From contig NZ_CP108455.1 in NCBI RefSeq assembly GCF_036241575.1, forward strand, positions 3,282,001-3,346,000: a DNA stretch of 64,000 bases, given 5' to 3'. This document shows, in pieces, positions 40,666-49,383 of this stretch. A model generated the notes under the pieces. The model saw only the letters and a program-made list of their open reading frames with translations, was not told the origin of the DNA and searched no databases. Numbering within the stretch: the stretch's first letter is position 1; each line of letters opens with the position of its first letter. The DNA comes from Streptomyces sp. NBC_01267. Lineage in GTDB: Bacteria > Actinomycetota > Actinomycetes > Streptomycetales > Streptomycetaceae. Made by a program: the position numbers and the translations under genes.

Positions 40666-41715
40666 TCAGAACGTCAGGACCCCGCGTGCCACCCGCCCGT
40701 GCTCCGCGTCGTCCACCGCCTTCGCGAAGTCCTCCACCGGGTAGGTCTCCGTCACCAGTTCGTCGAGCAGCAGCCGCCCCTGCTGGTACAGCCCGGCGTA
40801 CAGCGGAATGTCCCGCTGCGGGCGCGAGGCCCCGTACCGGCAGCCCAGGATCGACTTGTCCAGGAACATCGACGACACCAGGAACGACGCCTCCGCCGTC
40901 GCGGGCGGGGTACCCAGCATGATCGCCTGGCCGTGCCGGTCGAGGAGGTCGATGGCCTGGCGGATCAGCTCCACCCGGCCCACGCACTCGAAGGCGTGGT
41001 CGGCGCCCTTGGGCAGGATCTCCCGTACGCCCTCCACCGACGTCAGGAAGTGCGTCGCCCCGAACTGCCGGGCCACCGCCTCCTTGTCGGGGTTCGCGTC
41101 GACCGCGACGACGGTCGCCGCGCCCGCGATCCGCGCGCCCTGGAGGACGTTGAGGCCGATGCCGCCGGTGCCGATGACCACCACGGAGTCGCCGCGGTCG
41201 ACCTTCGCCCGGTTCAGTACCGCCCCCACACCCGTCAGTACCCCGCAGCCGATCAGGGCGGCCGAGGTCAGCGGGATGTCCTGGGGGATCTTGACGGCCT
41301 GGACCGCCTTGACCACCGTGCGTTCGGCGAAGGCCGAGTTGGACGCGAACTGGTACAGCGGTTGGCCACCGCGCGAGAACGGCTGCCCCGGTCGGCCGAT
41401 CGCCTTGCGGCACATCGTCGGGCGGCCCCGGTCGCAGTCCGCGCACGCGCCGCAGTTGGCCAGCGTGGACAGCGACACGTGGTCACCAGGCGCCACGTGC
41501 TTCACGCCCGCCCCGACCGCCTCGACGACGCCCGCGCCCTCGTGGCCGAGAACGACCGGTGCGGGAAAGGGAATCGTCCCGTCGATCACGGACAGATCGC
41601 TGTGGCAGAGACCGGCCGCCGCGATGTCCACCAGGACCTCGCCGGGCCCCGGGTCACGTATCTCCAGGTCGTCGACCACCCGGGCCTGCTTGCCGTCGAA
41701 GACGACACCCCTCAT
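40666..41715 (-). CDS. Zinc-dependent alcohol dehydrogenase (MDR, class III-like)
   Basis: 349 residues. Catalytic zinc ligands C37 (GLCHSD) and H58-E59 (LGHEGAG); structural zinc Cys at 88, 91, 94 and 102; NAD-binding GTGGIGLNVLQG at about 182-193. The sequence resembles Rv-type mycobacterial and rhodococcal NDMA/acyl alcohol dehydrogenases found in catabolic operons. ATG 41715 overlaps the stop of the acyl-CoA dehydrogenase gene (ATGA), so it is the third gene of an SDR-ACAD-ADH operon. It would oxidise an alcohol intermediate; the substrate is unknown. Confidence 0.88.
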   Translation of the reverse strand: MRGVVFDGKQARVVDDLEIRDPGPGEVLVDIAAAGLCHSDLSVIDGTIPFPAPVVLGHEGAGVVEAVGAGVKHVAPGDHVSLSTLANCGACADCDRGRPTMCRKAIGRPGQPFSRGGQPLYQFASNSAFAERTVVKAVQAVKIPQDIPLTSAALIGCGVLTGVGAVLNRAKVDRGDSVVVIGTGGIGLNVLQGARIAGAATVVAVDANPDKEAVARQFGATHFLTSVEGVREILPKGADHAFECVGRVELIRQAIDLLDRHGQAIMLGTPPATAEASFLVSSMFLDKSILGCRYGASRPQRDIPLYAGLYQQGRLLLDELVTETYPVEDFAKAVDDAEHGRVARGVLTF

Positions 41716-42950
41716 CTCGGCTCCCTCGGTAGGCCGAGCACCCGCTCGGCGATGATGGTGCGCTGGATCTCGTCCGAGCCGCCGTAGATCGTGTCGGCCC
41801 GGCTGAAGAGGAACTGGCTCTGCTGTGCGTCGAGTCGGTACGGGTTCGCCGGCTCCCAGTCGTACGGTCCGACGGCGCCGCCCGCCCCCTGCACCTGTAC
41901 GGCCAGCTCGCCGAGACGCTGGTGCCAGCCGCCCCAGAGCAGCTTGGCCACGCTCGGGGCGCCGACGTCGTCGGTGCGGCCCAGGGTGCGCAGGGCGTTC
42001 CAGCGCATCGTGCGCAGCTCGGCCCACTGGCGTACCAGCCGGTCGCGCAGCACCGGGTCGTCGGCGGCCCCGGACGTGACGGCGGTGCGCACCACCTCGG
42101 CCAGTTCGGCGGCGAAGCCGATCTGCTGGACGAGTGTGGAGACCCCGCGCTCCAGCGCGAGCAGGCCGGTGGCGACGCGCCAGCCGTTGCCCTCGCCGCC
42201 GACCACGCAGTCCGCCCGCGCACCGTCGAAGAAGACCTCGTTGAACTCGCTGGTGCCGGAGAGCTGGCGGATCGGCCGTACGTCGATCCGGCCCGGCTGG
42301 TCCATCGGGACCAGCAGGAACGACAGCCCCCGGTGGCCGCGGCTGCCCGCCTCGGTGCGGGCCAGTACGAAGCACCAGTCGGCCTCCCGGGCGAGCGAGG
42401 TCCAGATCTTCTGGCCGGTGACGCGGTAGCCGCCGCCCCCGTCCGGTACGGCGGCGGTGCGCACCGCCGCCAGGTCGGAACCGGCGCCCGGCTCGCTGTA
42501 GCCCTGGCACCAGAGGGCCTCGCCACGGGCGATCGGCGGCAGGAAGCGGGCCCGCTGTTCGTCGTCGCCGAAGGCGATGAGGGTGGGGGCGAGCAGGTTC
42601 TCGCCGATGTGGCCGACCCGGCCGGGGGCGCGGATCCTGGCGTACTCCTCGGCCCAGACGACCTGTTGGGTGAGGGTGGCGCGCCGGTTCCCGTACGGGC
42701 CACGGCCCGTACCGGCCGGGCCTTCGCCCTGACCGGCGCCGCCCCGGCCTTCGCCGTCCCAGCCGATGCCGACCCAGCCGCCCGCGCCCAGTTCGCGTTC
42801 CCAGGCGCGGCGCAGCTCCGGTGCCTCGTGTTCGGTGCCGGGTCCGCCGATGGATTCGGCGGCGGTGAACTCGCCCACGAAGTGGCTTTCGAGCCAGGCG
42901 CGGGCCTCCGCGCGGAAGGCGCTGTCCTCAGGCCCGGGGGTGAAGTCCAC
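41712..42950 (-). CDS. Acyl-CoA dehydrogenase with Gly-rich insertion
   Basis: 412 residues from GTG 42950 (GGAGGAG seven bases upstream). Acyl-CoA dehydrogenase fold: WCQGYSEPGAGSDLAAVRT and GQKIWTSLAREADWCFVLAR, followed by LERGVSTLVQQIGFA and DTIYGGSDEIQRTIIAERVL at the C-terminus. Residues about 64-88 are a Gly-rich insert (GEGRGGAGQGEGPAGTGRGP) at the place where relatives have GRG-LPLL. It belongs to the FadE family used in steroid or branched-acid breakdown. It is in an operon with the ADH and, probably, the SDR gene (56-bp gap). Confidence 0.88.
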   Translation of the reverse strand: MDFTPGPEDSAFRAEARAWLESHFVGEFTAAESIGGPGTEHEAPELRRAWERELGAGGWVGIGWDGEGRGGAGQGEGPAGTGRGPYGNRRATLTQQVVWAEEYARIRAPGRVGHIGENLLAPTLIAFGDDEQRARFLPPIARGEALWCQGYSEPGAGSDLAAVRTAAVPDGGGGYRVTGQKIWTSLAREADWCFVLARTEAGSRGHRGLSFLLVPMDQPGRIDVRPIRQLSGTSEFNEVFFDGARADCVVGGEGNGWRVATGLLALERGVSTLVQQIGFAAELAEVVRTAVTSGAADDPVLRDRLVRQWAELRTMRWNALRTLGRTDDVGAPSVAKLLWGGWHQRLGELAVQVQGAGGAVGPYDWEPANPYRLDAQQSQFLFSRADTIYGGSDEIQRTIIAERVLGLPREPR

Positions 42951-43006
42951 GGTGCGCCTCCTCCACGGGAGCGTGCGGGCGACCGGCTCGGCGGACGGCC
43001 GCCGGA

Positions 43007-43921
43007 TCACCCATTGGGCCGCTCCTTCGCCGCCGCCGCCCGCGCCATCTCCTCCAGCTGGGCCAGCATCGGCATCGGGTCCACCCCCACCGTCCCCGGC
43101 AGGAAGTCCGCGATCCGCTCGGGCGTCCAGGGCGCGCCCTCCGCGTAACCGGCCCGCAGCTCCCTCGGCTGGGCCCAGACCGCGATCTTCGGGCCCGCGA
43201 TCGTGTACACCTGGCCGGTGATCTTCTCCGCGCGCGCCCGGTCGGAGAGCAGGTACGTCACCAGGGCGGCCACATCCTCCGGTTCGCCGATCTCCTTCAG
43301 CTCCATGGGTACGTTCGCGGACATCCGGGTCCGGGCCACCGGGGCCACCGCGTTCGCGGTCACGCCGTACTTGTTGAGGCCGAGCGCCGCACTGCGGACC
43401 AGCGAGATGATGCCGCCCTTGGCCGCGCTGTAGTTGGCCTGGGCGACGCTGCCCTGGTGGTTGCCGCTGGTGAAGCCGATGAGGGTGCCCGAGCCCTGTT
43501 TGCGCATCACCGCCGACGCGGCCCGGAAGACGGTGAACGTGCCCTTCAGATGGGTGGCGACCACCGGGTCCCACTCCTCCTCGGACATGTTGAAGAGCAT
43601 GCGTTCGCGGAGGATCCCGGCGACGCACACGACGCCGTCGATCCGCCCGTACCGCTCCAGTGCGACATCGACGATCCGCTGACCGCCCGCCATCGTCGAG
43701 ATGTCGTCGGCGACCGCGACCGCTTCGCCGCCCGCCGCCTCGATCTCCTTGACGACGGACTCGGCGACCTCGCTGGCGGGTTCACCTCCCTCGATGGAGA
43801 CGCCGTAGTCGTTGACGACGACCTTCGCGCCCTCGGCTGCGGCGGCGCATGCGACCGCCCTGCCGATGCCACGCCCGGCACCTGTCACGGCGATGACTTT
43901 GCCTGCCAAGAAGTTCCCCAT
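43007..43921 (-). CDS. Short-chain dehydrogenase/reductase
   Basis: 304 residues. NAD(P)-binding TGAGRGIG at 13-20, catalytic Y164-x3-K168 in QANYSAAKGGIISL, with the active-site Ser in GFTSGNHQGS. The extended C-terminus (WTPERIADFLPGTVGVDPMP) is typical of 3-hydroxyacyl-CoA dehydrogenases of the MFE-2/HSD17B4 type without its hydratase domain. It would oxidise a 3-hydroxyacyl-CoA. ATG 43921 lies 22 bp from a near-match CTGAC-N5-GTTAG operator shared with the divergent cyclase gene, and heads the SDR-ACAD-ADH operon. Confidence 0.9.
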   Translation of the reverse strand: MGNFLAGKVIAVTGAGRGIGRAVACAAAAEGAKVVVNDYGVSIEGGEPASEVAESVVKEIEAAGGEAVAVADDISTMAGGQRIVDVALERYGRIDGVVCVAGILRERMLFNMSEEEWDPVVATHLKGTFTVFRAASAVMRKQGSGTLIGFTSGNHQGSVAQANYSAAKGGIISLVRSAALGLNKYGVTANAVAPVARTRMSANVPMELKEIGEPEDVAALVTYLLSDRARAEKITGQVYTIAGPKIAVWAQPRELRAGYAEGAPWTPERIADFLPGTVGVDPMPMLAQLEEMARAAAAKERPNG

Positions 43922-43943
43922 GTCCGGCCCCTTCCCGCGGTTT

Positions 43944-43958
43944 CTGACGGACCGTTAG
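43944..43958. promoter_or_regulatory. Near-consensus CTGAC-N5-GTCAG operator (SDR/cyclase)
   Basis: CTGACGGACCGTTAG, one mismatch from the dyad. It lies between divergent genes, 22 bp from the SDR start and 47 bp from the cyclase start, and can control both. Confidence 0.6.
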
Positions 43959-44005
43959 ATTTTACGGGTAGCCAGTCAGCCGAGCACAAGCCCCCTGGAG
44001 GCCCG

Positions 44006-44932
44006 ATGTCCCTGCCGGCGGAATTCCACGACATCGCCAAACGCGTGAACAACTGGGGGCGTTGGGGCTCCGAGGACCAGATCGGCACCCTGAACCTGAT
44101 CACCGACGAGGTCGTACGGGAGGCCGCGGCGACCGTGCGCACCGGCCGCCGGATCCCCCTCGCGATACCGCTGGAGCACGACGGCGTACAGACCGGCATG
44201 ATCCCGGGGCGGGTGAACCCGCTGCACGCGATGGTCCAGATCAACCAGGAGCTCTTCGGCCCCGGCACCGTCGCCACCAGCGACGACATCGTGACGATGA
44301 GCCTCCAGACGGCGACCCACTGGGACGCGCTCACCCATGCGTCGCACTCCGGGAAGATCTACAACGGCCGCCCCGCGACCTCCGTCACCGCGCACGCGGG
44401 AGCCGAGTTCAGCGGGATCGGGACCGTGCGGCACCTGGTCTCGCGCGGCGTACTGCTGGACGTGGCGCGCGCCCGGGGCGTGGACCGCCTGGAGGGAGGT
44501 CATGCGGTGACGCCCGAAGATCTGGAGGCGGCGGAGGAGTTCGGCGGAGTCAAGGTGCGCGCCGGGGACGTCGTGCTCGTACGGACCGGTCAGATGCAGC
44601 TCTACCTGGGCGGCGACAAGCACGGCTACACCTATCCGTCGCCGGGACTGTCCGTCCGTACGCCGGAGTGGTTCCACGCCAGGGATGTCGCCGCGGTCGC
44701 CAACGACACCGTCACGTTCGAGGTGTTCCCGCCCGAGATCGAGGATCTCTGGATGCCCGTGCACGCCCTGGACCTGGTGGAGATGGGCATGCTCCAGGGC
44801 CAGAACTGGAATCTCGAAAAGTTGTCCACAGCCTGTGCAGAAGAGCGGCGGTACGCCTTCCTGCTCACCGCGACACCCGAACCCTTCGCGGGTGGCACGG
44901 GATCACCGGTCGCGCCGGTGGCCGTCCTGTGA
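44006..44932 (+). CDS. Cyclase-family hydrolase (kynurenine formamidase-like)
   Basis: 308 residues from ATG 44006 with TGGAGG five bases upstream. The metal-binding motif is H105-W-D107-x3-H111-x2-H114 (THWDALTHASHSG), as in the formamidase-like cyclase family (Pfam Cyclase). The fold continues with GVLLDVARARGVDRL and GDVVLVRTGQM. Members hydrolyse amides or lactones or open rings. It is divergent from the SDR operon and shares its operator, so ring-opening of a catabolic intermediate is possible. It is longer than KynB (about 210 residues). Confidence 0.85.
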   Translation: MSLPAEFHDIAKRVNNWGRWGSEDQIGTLNLITDEVVREAAATVRTGRRIPLAIPLEHDGVQTGMIPGRVNPLHAMVQINQELFGPGTVATSDDIVTMSLQTATHWDALTHASHSGKIYNGRPATSVTAHAGAEFSGIGTVRHLVSRGVLLDVARARGVDRLEGGHAVTPEDLEAAEEFGGVKVRAGDVVLVRTGQMQLYLGGDKHGYTYPSPGLSVRTPEWFHARDVAAVANDTVTFEVFPPEIEDLWMPVHALDLVEMGMLQGQNWNLEKLSTACAEERRYAFLLTATPEPFAGGTGSPVAPVAVL

Positions 44933-45021
44933 CGGGCGACCGGCTGGAGGTGCGTTCCGGATGACGGCAGAACCGCCCGCCATCTCCGCACCATTACGAC
45001 CGACTTATTACCTTTTGCGCG

Positions 45022-45510
45022 TCACGCAGGACGGGTGACCTGGCGTACGGGCTGATACCTGGGCTCGCAGGTGCCTTCCGTGCGCCCCGGCGCACCACCC
45101 GCGGCCTCGCACACGCCCCGGTCCACCTCGCACCAGATGGACTTGCCGCGCCCCTCGGCCTGCCAGCCCCAGCGGTCCGCGAGCCCGTCGACCAGCTCCA
45201 GGCCACGGCCGTTGGTGTCCTCGCCCTCCGCGTGCCGCGGCCGGGGCGGGCAGGCGCTGGTGTCGGCGACCTCGACCCGTACCGTGCCCGTGTCGTCGGC
45301 CGGGCCGAACAGCATCCGCAGCACAGCCGGACAACCGGTGTGCACCACGGCGTTGGTGACCAGTTCCGAGATCAACAGAATGAGCGTCTCGGCCAGTGGC
45401 TCGTCGACCTTTATTCCACATCCGACGAGCCTGGACCGCGCCCATCTACGGGCCCGTCCCACCTCCGCGGGATCGGGTCCGATCTCCAGCTGCACCTGAA
45501 GCACCTGCAC
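45022..45510 (-). CDS. ATP-binding anti-sigma-factor-like protein (HATPase_c)
   Basis: 162 residues. GHKL/HATPase_c_2 fold: ARSRLVGCGIKV, then the N-box LILLISELVTNAVVHTG, VADTSACPP (G1) and NGRGLELVDGLADRWGW (G2). This is the SpoIIAB/RsbW-like kinase family, very abundant in Streptomyces, used to phosphorylate STAS antagonists or to hold sigma factors. The STAS gene at 51096 could be a partner but is 5.6 kb away. ATG 45510 has no evident upstream signal. It lies alone. Confidence 0.88.
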   Translation of the reverse strand: MQVLQVQLEIGPDPAEVGRARRWARSRLVGCGIKVDEPLAETLILLISELVTNAVVHTGCPAVLRMLFGPADDTGTVRVEVADTSACPPRPRHAEGEDTNGRGLELVDGLADRWGWQAEGRGKSIWCEVDRGVCEAAGGAPGRTEGTCEPRYQPVRQVTRPA

Positions 45511-45683
45511 CGCTCACACCATCCGAACCGGCCGGGGGTACCCCCACCCTTTTCAAGCACCGGGGGAACATCGCCTAGCGCCTCCCAGGAGTCACGGACC
45601 GTGATTCCCTTGAGAGACAGCATGGTTGACGTACAGTCACCGCAACAAGCGCTTCGGGCATATTCCAGCGCGAAGGAGTAGGC

Positions 45684-45872
45684 GTGGTGCATACTGTGCG
45701 ACGCCTGTTGCGGACAGTCGAACGAGGGCACTTCTCGCACCCACGTACGGTGCGAACGGCACGCATTCCCCGCCCGGTGTCCACCTCACAGGCAACACCG
45801 GGACATCCGCGCAACACGGTCGTTCGCATCACTCGGAGCGTACCGGAGCGCGGCCCCGACTCCGGCCCGTGA
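45684..45872 (+). CDS. Possible 62-residue small protein
   Basis: GTG 45684 has GAAGGAG five bases upstream, a better ribosome-binding site than most genes nearby. The product is short and basic (MVHTVRRLLRTVERGHFSHP, then Arg/Thr/Pro-rich). No family is recognised and the composition is close to random for GC-rich sequence. It lies in a 475-bp gap (45511-45985) between two minus-strand genes in which I see nothing else. Confidence 0.35.
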   Translation: MVHTVRRLLRTVERGHFSHPRTVRTARIPRPVSTSQATPGHPRNTVVRITRSVPERGPDSGP

Positions 45873-45985
45873 CGAGTCCGCCGGAGGACACAACCCGATA
45901 TCAACGCTCGGTGACCCCGCCGCGACGGCCGCCGTGCCGCCCGCCGGACAGCGGCGGCGGCGTCGGTGGCGGAGCCTCCGGCGCC

Positions 45986-46960
45986 TCACAACCGGGACGC
46001 GACCAGTTCCTCGGCCTCGGCCGCGGTGATCCACTGCCCGGCCCTGACCCAGGCCCGCTTCAGGTGGAGATGAACATCTGCCTCCCAGGTGAATCCCATA
46101 CCGCCGTGGACCTGGAGACAGTCCCGGGCGTTACGGACGGCCGCGTCGTCGGCGAGCAGCTTCGCACCGGCCGCCTCGTACGCGTCGGGCACGCACGCGC
46201 CCGTCACGTCCGCCTCGTCCGCCGCCGCCTCGGCGGTGACGGCAGCCGCGTACACGGCCGCCCTGGCGATCTCGGTCCGTACCAGCATCTGCGCGCACAG
46301 ATGTTTGACGGCTTGGAATGCTCCGATGGGCTGTCCGAACTGTTCGCGCTGCCGGGCGTGTTGGACGGCCAGCTCGGTGGTGCGGGCGGCGCTGCCGAGC
46401 TGGAGCGCCGCCGTCAGCAGCGCCGCGGTCAGCGCGGTCGCGTCCGGTGGCAGCGTCAGGGTCACCACGTTCGTGCCCGGCGGCAGGACCACGTCCGGCC
46501 CGGCGGTCCGTTCCCCGCCCACCCGGTGCAGCGGGGTCAGCGGGTCCACCGACCGGATGGGGCGGGCGTCCTGGGCGAGGTCCTGGCCCAGCACGTCGTC
46601 GGCTTCCGCCAGCCACTCCACCAGGGCGCCGTCCGACGCGGTGACCACCGCCTCCCCGGTGTCGGCGCCCGGCACCGCGCCGGCCGCGAGGTGCGTGGCG
46701 ACCAGCGGGCCCGGCAGCAGCGCCCGCCCCGCCTCCTCGAAGACGAGTACGGCCTCGGGCAGTCCGAGCCCGACACCGCCCCGCGCCTCGGGGAGCCGCA
46801 GCGAGAACAGCCCGGCGTCGCCCAGCTCCCGCCACAGCGCCCGGTCCAGGGTGCCCCGGTCCACGGCCGCCCGCAGTGCCTCCCGGTCGAAGCGTCCGGC
46901 GAGCAGCTCGCGGAAGCCGTTGCGCAGGGCCAGTTGATCGTCGGTGAGCCGGAAGTCCAT
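45986..46960 (-). CDS. Acyl-CoA dehydrogenase, short subunit (FadE27/29-like)
   Basis: 324 residues, shorter than single-chain acyl-CoA dehydrogenases (about 380). It starts MDFRLTDDQLALRNGFRELL and ends with CLQVHGGMGFTWEADVHLHL, where the conserved ACAD C-terminus is. The central ligand region is simplified. Such short forms pair with a full-size ACAD as alpha2-beta2 heterotetramers in steroid side-chain oxidation. ATG 46960 overlaps the stop of the next ACAD gene (TGATG), as expected for a co-translated pair. A typical catalytic Glu cannot be assigned with certainty. Confidence 0.85.
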   Translation of the reverse strand: MDFRLTDDQLALRNGFRELLAGRFDREALRAAVDRGTLDRALWRELGDAGLFSLRLPEARGGVGLGLPEAVLVFEEAGRALLPGPLVATHLAAGAVPGADTGEAVVTASDGALVEWLAEADDVLGQDLAQDARPIRSVDPLTPLHRVGGERTAGPDVVLPPGTNVVTLTLPPDATALTAALLTAALQLGSAARTTELAVQHARQREQFGQPIGAFQAVKHLCAQMLVRTEIARAAVYAAAVTAEAAADEADVTGACVPDAYEAAGAKLLADDAAVRNARDCLQVHGGMGFTWEADVHLHLKRAWVRAGQWITAAEAEELVASRL

Positions 46961-48123
46961 CAGCGCCCCTTGGGGAGGCCGAGGATGCGCTCGGCGACGA
47001 TGTTCTGCTGGATCTGCGAGGTACCGGCGGCGATCGTGTACGAGAGCGAGGACAGCCGGTCCTGGTTCCAGGGGTGCGAGAGGTCCAGCGCGTCCGGTCC
47101 CAGCACCTCGGCAGCCACCTCGTACAACTCCTGGCGGGCGTGCGAGTAACGGAGTTTGAATACCGAACCACCGGTACCCGGCACCCCGCCGCTGCGCTGG
47201 GCCTCGCTCACGTTCCACTGGGTGAGCCGCCACAACGCGGCGAACTCGGCGCCGATCCTGCCCAGTCGGCGGCGGAGCACGGTGTCGGACCAGCGGCCGT
47301 TCTCCCGTGCGGCGCGCGCCAGTTCGCCCAGCGCGCGGCGGCAGGCGACCACTTCGCCGACGAAGGCGGTGCCGCGTTCGAAGGACAGGGTCACCATGGT
47401 GACGCGCCAGCCGTCGTTCTCCTCGCCGACCCGGTCGGTCACCGGGATCCGTACCTCGTCGAGGAACATCTCGGCGAACTCGGTGGATCCGGCGAGGGTC
47501 CGCAGCGGCCGTACGGTCACGCCGGGCGCGTCCATCCGCATCGCCAGCCAGGTGATCCCCCGGTGCTTGGGGACGCTCTCGCTGACCGGCTCGGTACGGA
47601 CCAGCAGTTCGCACCAGTCCGCGACCTCGGCGTGCGAGGTCCAGATCTTGGACCCGCTGACCACGTAGTGGTCGCCGTCGCGGACCGCGCGGGTCCGCAG
47701 CGAGGCCAGGTCGGAGCCCGCGTCCGGTTCGCTGAACCCCTGGCACCAGATCTCGTCGCCGCGCAGCACCGGCGGCAGCCAGCGGGCCCGCTGCTCGGCG
47801 GTGCCCTCGGCGGCGACGGTCGGGCCCGCGTGCAGCAGCCCGACGAAGTTCGCCCCGACGTACGGCGCCCCGGCCCGCTCCGTCTCCTCCAGGAAGATCA
47901 GGTGCTGGGTGGGGGTGGCGCCGCGCCCGCCCGCGTCGGCGGGCCAGTGCAGCCCCGCGTACCCGGCGTCGTACAGCATCCGCTGCCACGCCGTGTCGTA
48001 CGCCCGCCGTCCCGGCCAGTCCAGCGGATCCGGCGCGGGCGGCAGCGTCGGGAGGGCCTTGGCCAGCCACTCCTTCAGCTGCCCGCGGAAGACCTCCTCC
48101 TCCGCCGTGGACGTGAGGTCCAT
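46960..48123 (-). CDS. Acyl-CoA dehydrogenase, long subunit (FadE26/28-like)
   Basis: 387 residues. FAD/substrate motifs IWCQGFSEPDAGSDLASLRT and SGSKIWTSHAEVADWCELLV, central LSFERGTAFVGEVVACRRAL and the C-terminal YTIAAGTSQIQQNIVAERIL. It is the larger partner of the ACAD at 45986, with start and stop overlapping by one base, and it is itself coupled (TGATG) to the amidohydrolase gene. I propose a heteromeric FadE complex. Order in the transcript: amidohydrolase, long ACAD, short ACAD. Confidence 0.88.
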   Translation of the reverse strand: MDLTSTAEEEVFRGQLKEWLAKALPTLPPAPDPLDWPGRRAYDTAWQRMLYDAGYAGLHWPADAGGRGATPTQHLIFLEETERAGAPYVGANFVGLLHAGPTVAAEGTAEQRARWLPPVLRGDEIWCQGFSEPDAGSDLASLRTRAVRDGDHYVVSGSKIWTSHAEVADWCELLVRTEPVSESVPKHRGITWLAMRMDAPGVTVRPLRTLAGSTEFAEMFLDEVRIPVTDRVGEENDGWRVTMVTLSFERGTAFVGEVVACRRALGELARAARENGRWSDTVLRRRLGRIGAEFAALWRLTQWNVSEAQRSGGVPGTGGSVFKLRYSHARQELYEVAAEVLGPDALDLSHPWNQDRLSSLSYTIAAGTSQIQQNIVAERILGLPKGR

Positions 48124-49334
48124 CAGCGGCCGGTCCTGCCCGGCTTGTCGAAGTCGAGGTCCAGCATGCGGATCGCGTTGCCGCGCATCAGCTTGTAGAC
48201 GGTCTCGTCGTCGAGCCCCTTGACGTGCTCCAGGGCGACCTCCTTGGTGTTCGGGAAGGTCGAGTCGACGTGCGGGTAGTCCGTCTCGAAGGTGGCGTTG
48301 TCCCGGCCGACGGTGTCCAGCGACGCGACCCCGTGCATGTCGCGGAAGAAGCAGCAGAAGATCTGCCGGTAGTAGTACGTCGACGGCGGCTCGGGGATCA
48401 GGTCCTTCACCCCGCCCCAGGCCCGGTGCTCCTGCCAGACGTCGTCGGCGCGCTCCAGGGCGTACGGGATCCAGCCCATCTGGCCCTCGCTGTACGCCAG
48501 CTTGAGCGCCGGGAACTTCACCAGCACCCCGGAGAACAGGAAGTCCATCATCGACGCCATCGCGTTGTTGAACGACAGCGAGGCCTGCACCGCGGGCGGT
48601 GCGTCCGGGGAGGCGGCGGGCATCTGCGAGGACGAGCCGATGTGCATGTTGACGACGGTCCCGGTCTCCTCGCAGACCGCGAAGAACGGGTCCCAGTACC
48701 CGGAGTGGATCGACGGCAGCCCCAGATAGGTGGGGATCTCGCTGAACGTCACCGCCCGCACCCCGCGCGCGGCGTTTCGCCGGATCTCGGCGACCGCGAG
48801 GTCGATGTCCCAGAGCGGTATCAGGCAGAGCGGGATCAGCCGGCCGCCGCTGTCACCGCACCACTCCTCGACCATCCAGTCGTTGTAGGCGCGGACGCAG
48901 GCGAGCGCGACCTCCTTGTCGTGCGCCTCCGCGAAGGTCTGGCCGCAGAAGCGCGGGAAGGTCGGGAAGCAGAGCGAGGCCTCGACGTGGTTGAGGTCCA
49001 TGTCCTTCAGCCGCGCGGCCGGGTCCCAGCAGCCGCGCCGCATCTCGGCGCGGGTGATGCCCTCCAGGGTCATCTCGTCGCGGTCGAAGCCGACGGCGGC
49101 GATGTTGCGCTTGTACGGGAACTTCAGGTCCTCGTAGATCCACCAGTCGGTCGGCGGGCCCGCCGGGTCCATGGTGATCTGGTACTTCCCCGCCACATAG
49201 GCCAGCTCGCCGATGCCCGCCGTCAGCGGCTTCGGCCCGCGGTCCCGGTACTTCGCGGGCAGCCAGGTCTCGAAGAGATGCGCCGGTTCGATCACATGGT
49301 CGTCGACGCTGATGATCCGGGGCAGTTCGGTCAT
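48123..49334 (-). CDS. Amidohydrolase family (Amidohydro_2, ACMSD-like)
   Basis: 403 residues. Metal-dependent TIM-barrel hydrolase: ISVDDHVIEPAHLFETWLP at the N-terminus, where ACMSD-type enzymes have the first metal motif; VVNMHIGSSSQMP in the middle; and FETDYPHVDSTFPNTKEV near the end. The family includes decarboxylases and ring-cleaving hydrolases of CoA catabolism. ATG 49334 lies 50 bp downstream of a near-consensus CTGAC-N5-GTCAG operator, opposite the acyl-CoA ligase gene. It heads an operon with the heteromeric ACAD pair, and may open a ring or decarboxylate the acid. Confidence 0.85.
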   Translation of the reverse strand: MTELPRIISVDDHVIEPAHLFETWLPAKYRDRGPKPLTAGIGELAYVAGKYQITMDPAGPPTDWWIYEDLKFPYKRNIAAVGFDRDEMTLEGITRAEMRRGCWDPAARLKDMDLNHVEASLCFPTFPRFCGQTFAEAHDKEVALACVRAYNDWMVEEWCGDSGGRLIPLCLIPLWDIDLAVAEIRRNAARGVRAVTFSEIPTYLGLPSIHSGYWDPFFAVCEETGTVVNMHIGSSSQMPAASPDAPPAVQASLSFNNAMASMMDFLFSGVLVKFPALKLAYSEGQMGWIPYALERADDVWQEHRAWGGVKDLIPEPPSTYYYRQIFCCFFRDMHGVASLDTVGRDNATFETDYPHVDSTFPNTKEVALEHVKGLDDETVYKLMRGNAIRMLDLDFDKPGRTGR

Positions 49335-49383
49335 GGTGTCCCTTCCGGCGTATCCGGTGGCCGGACATCCGGTGCGCGGATAT

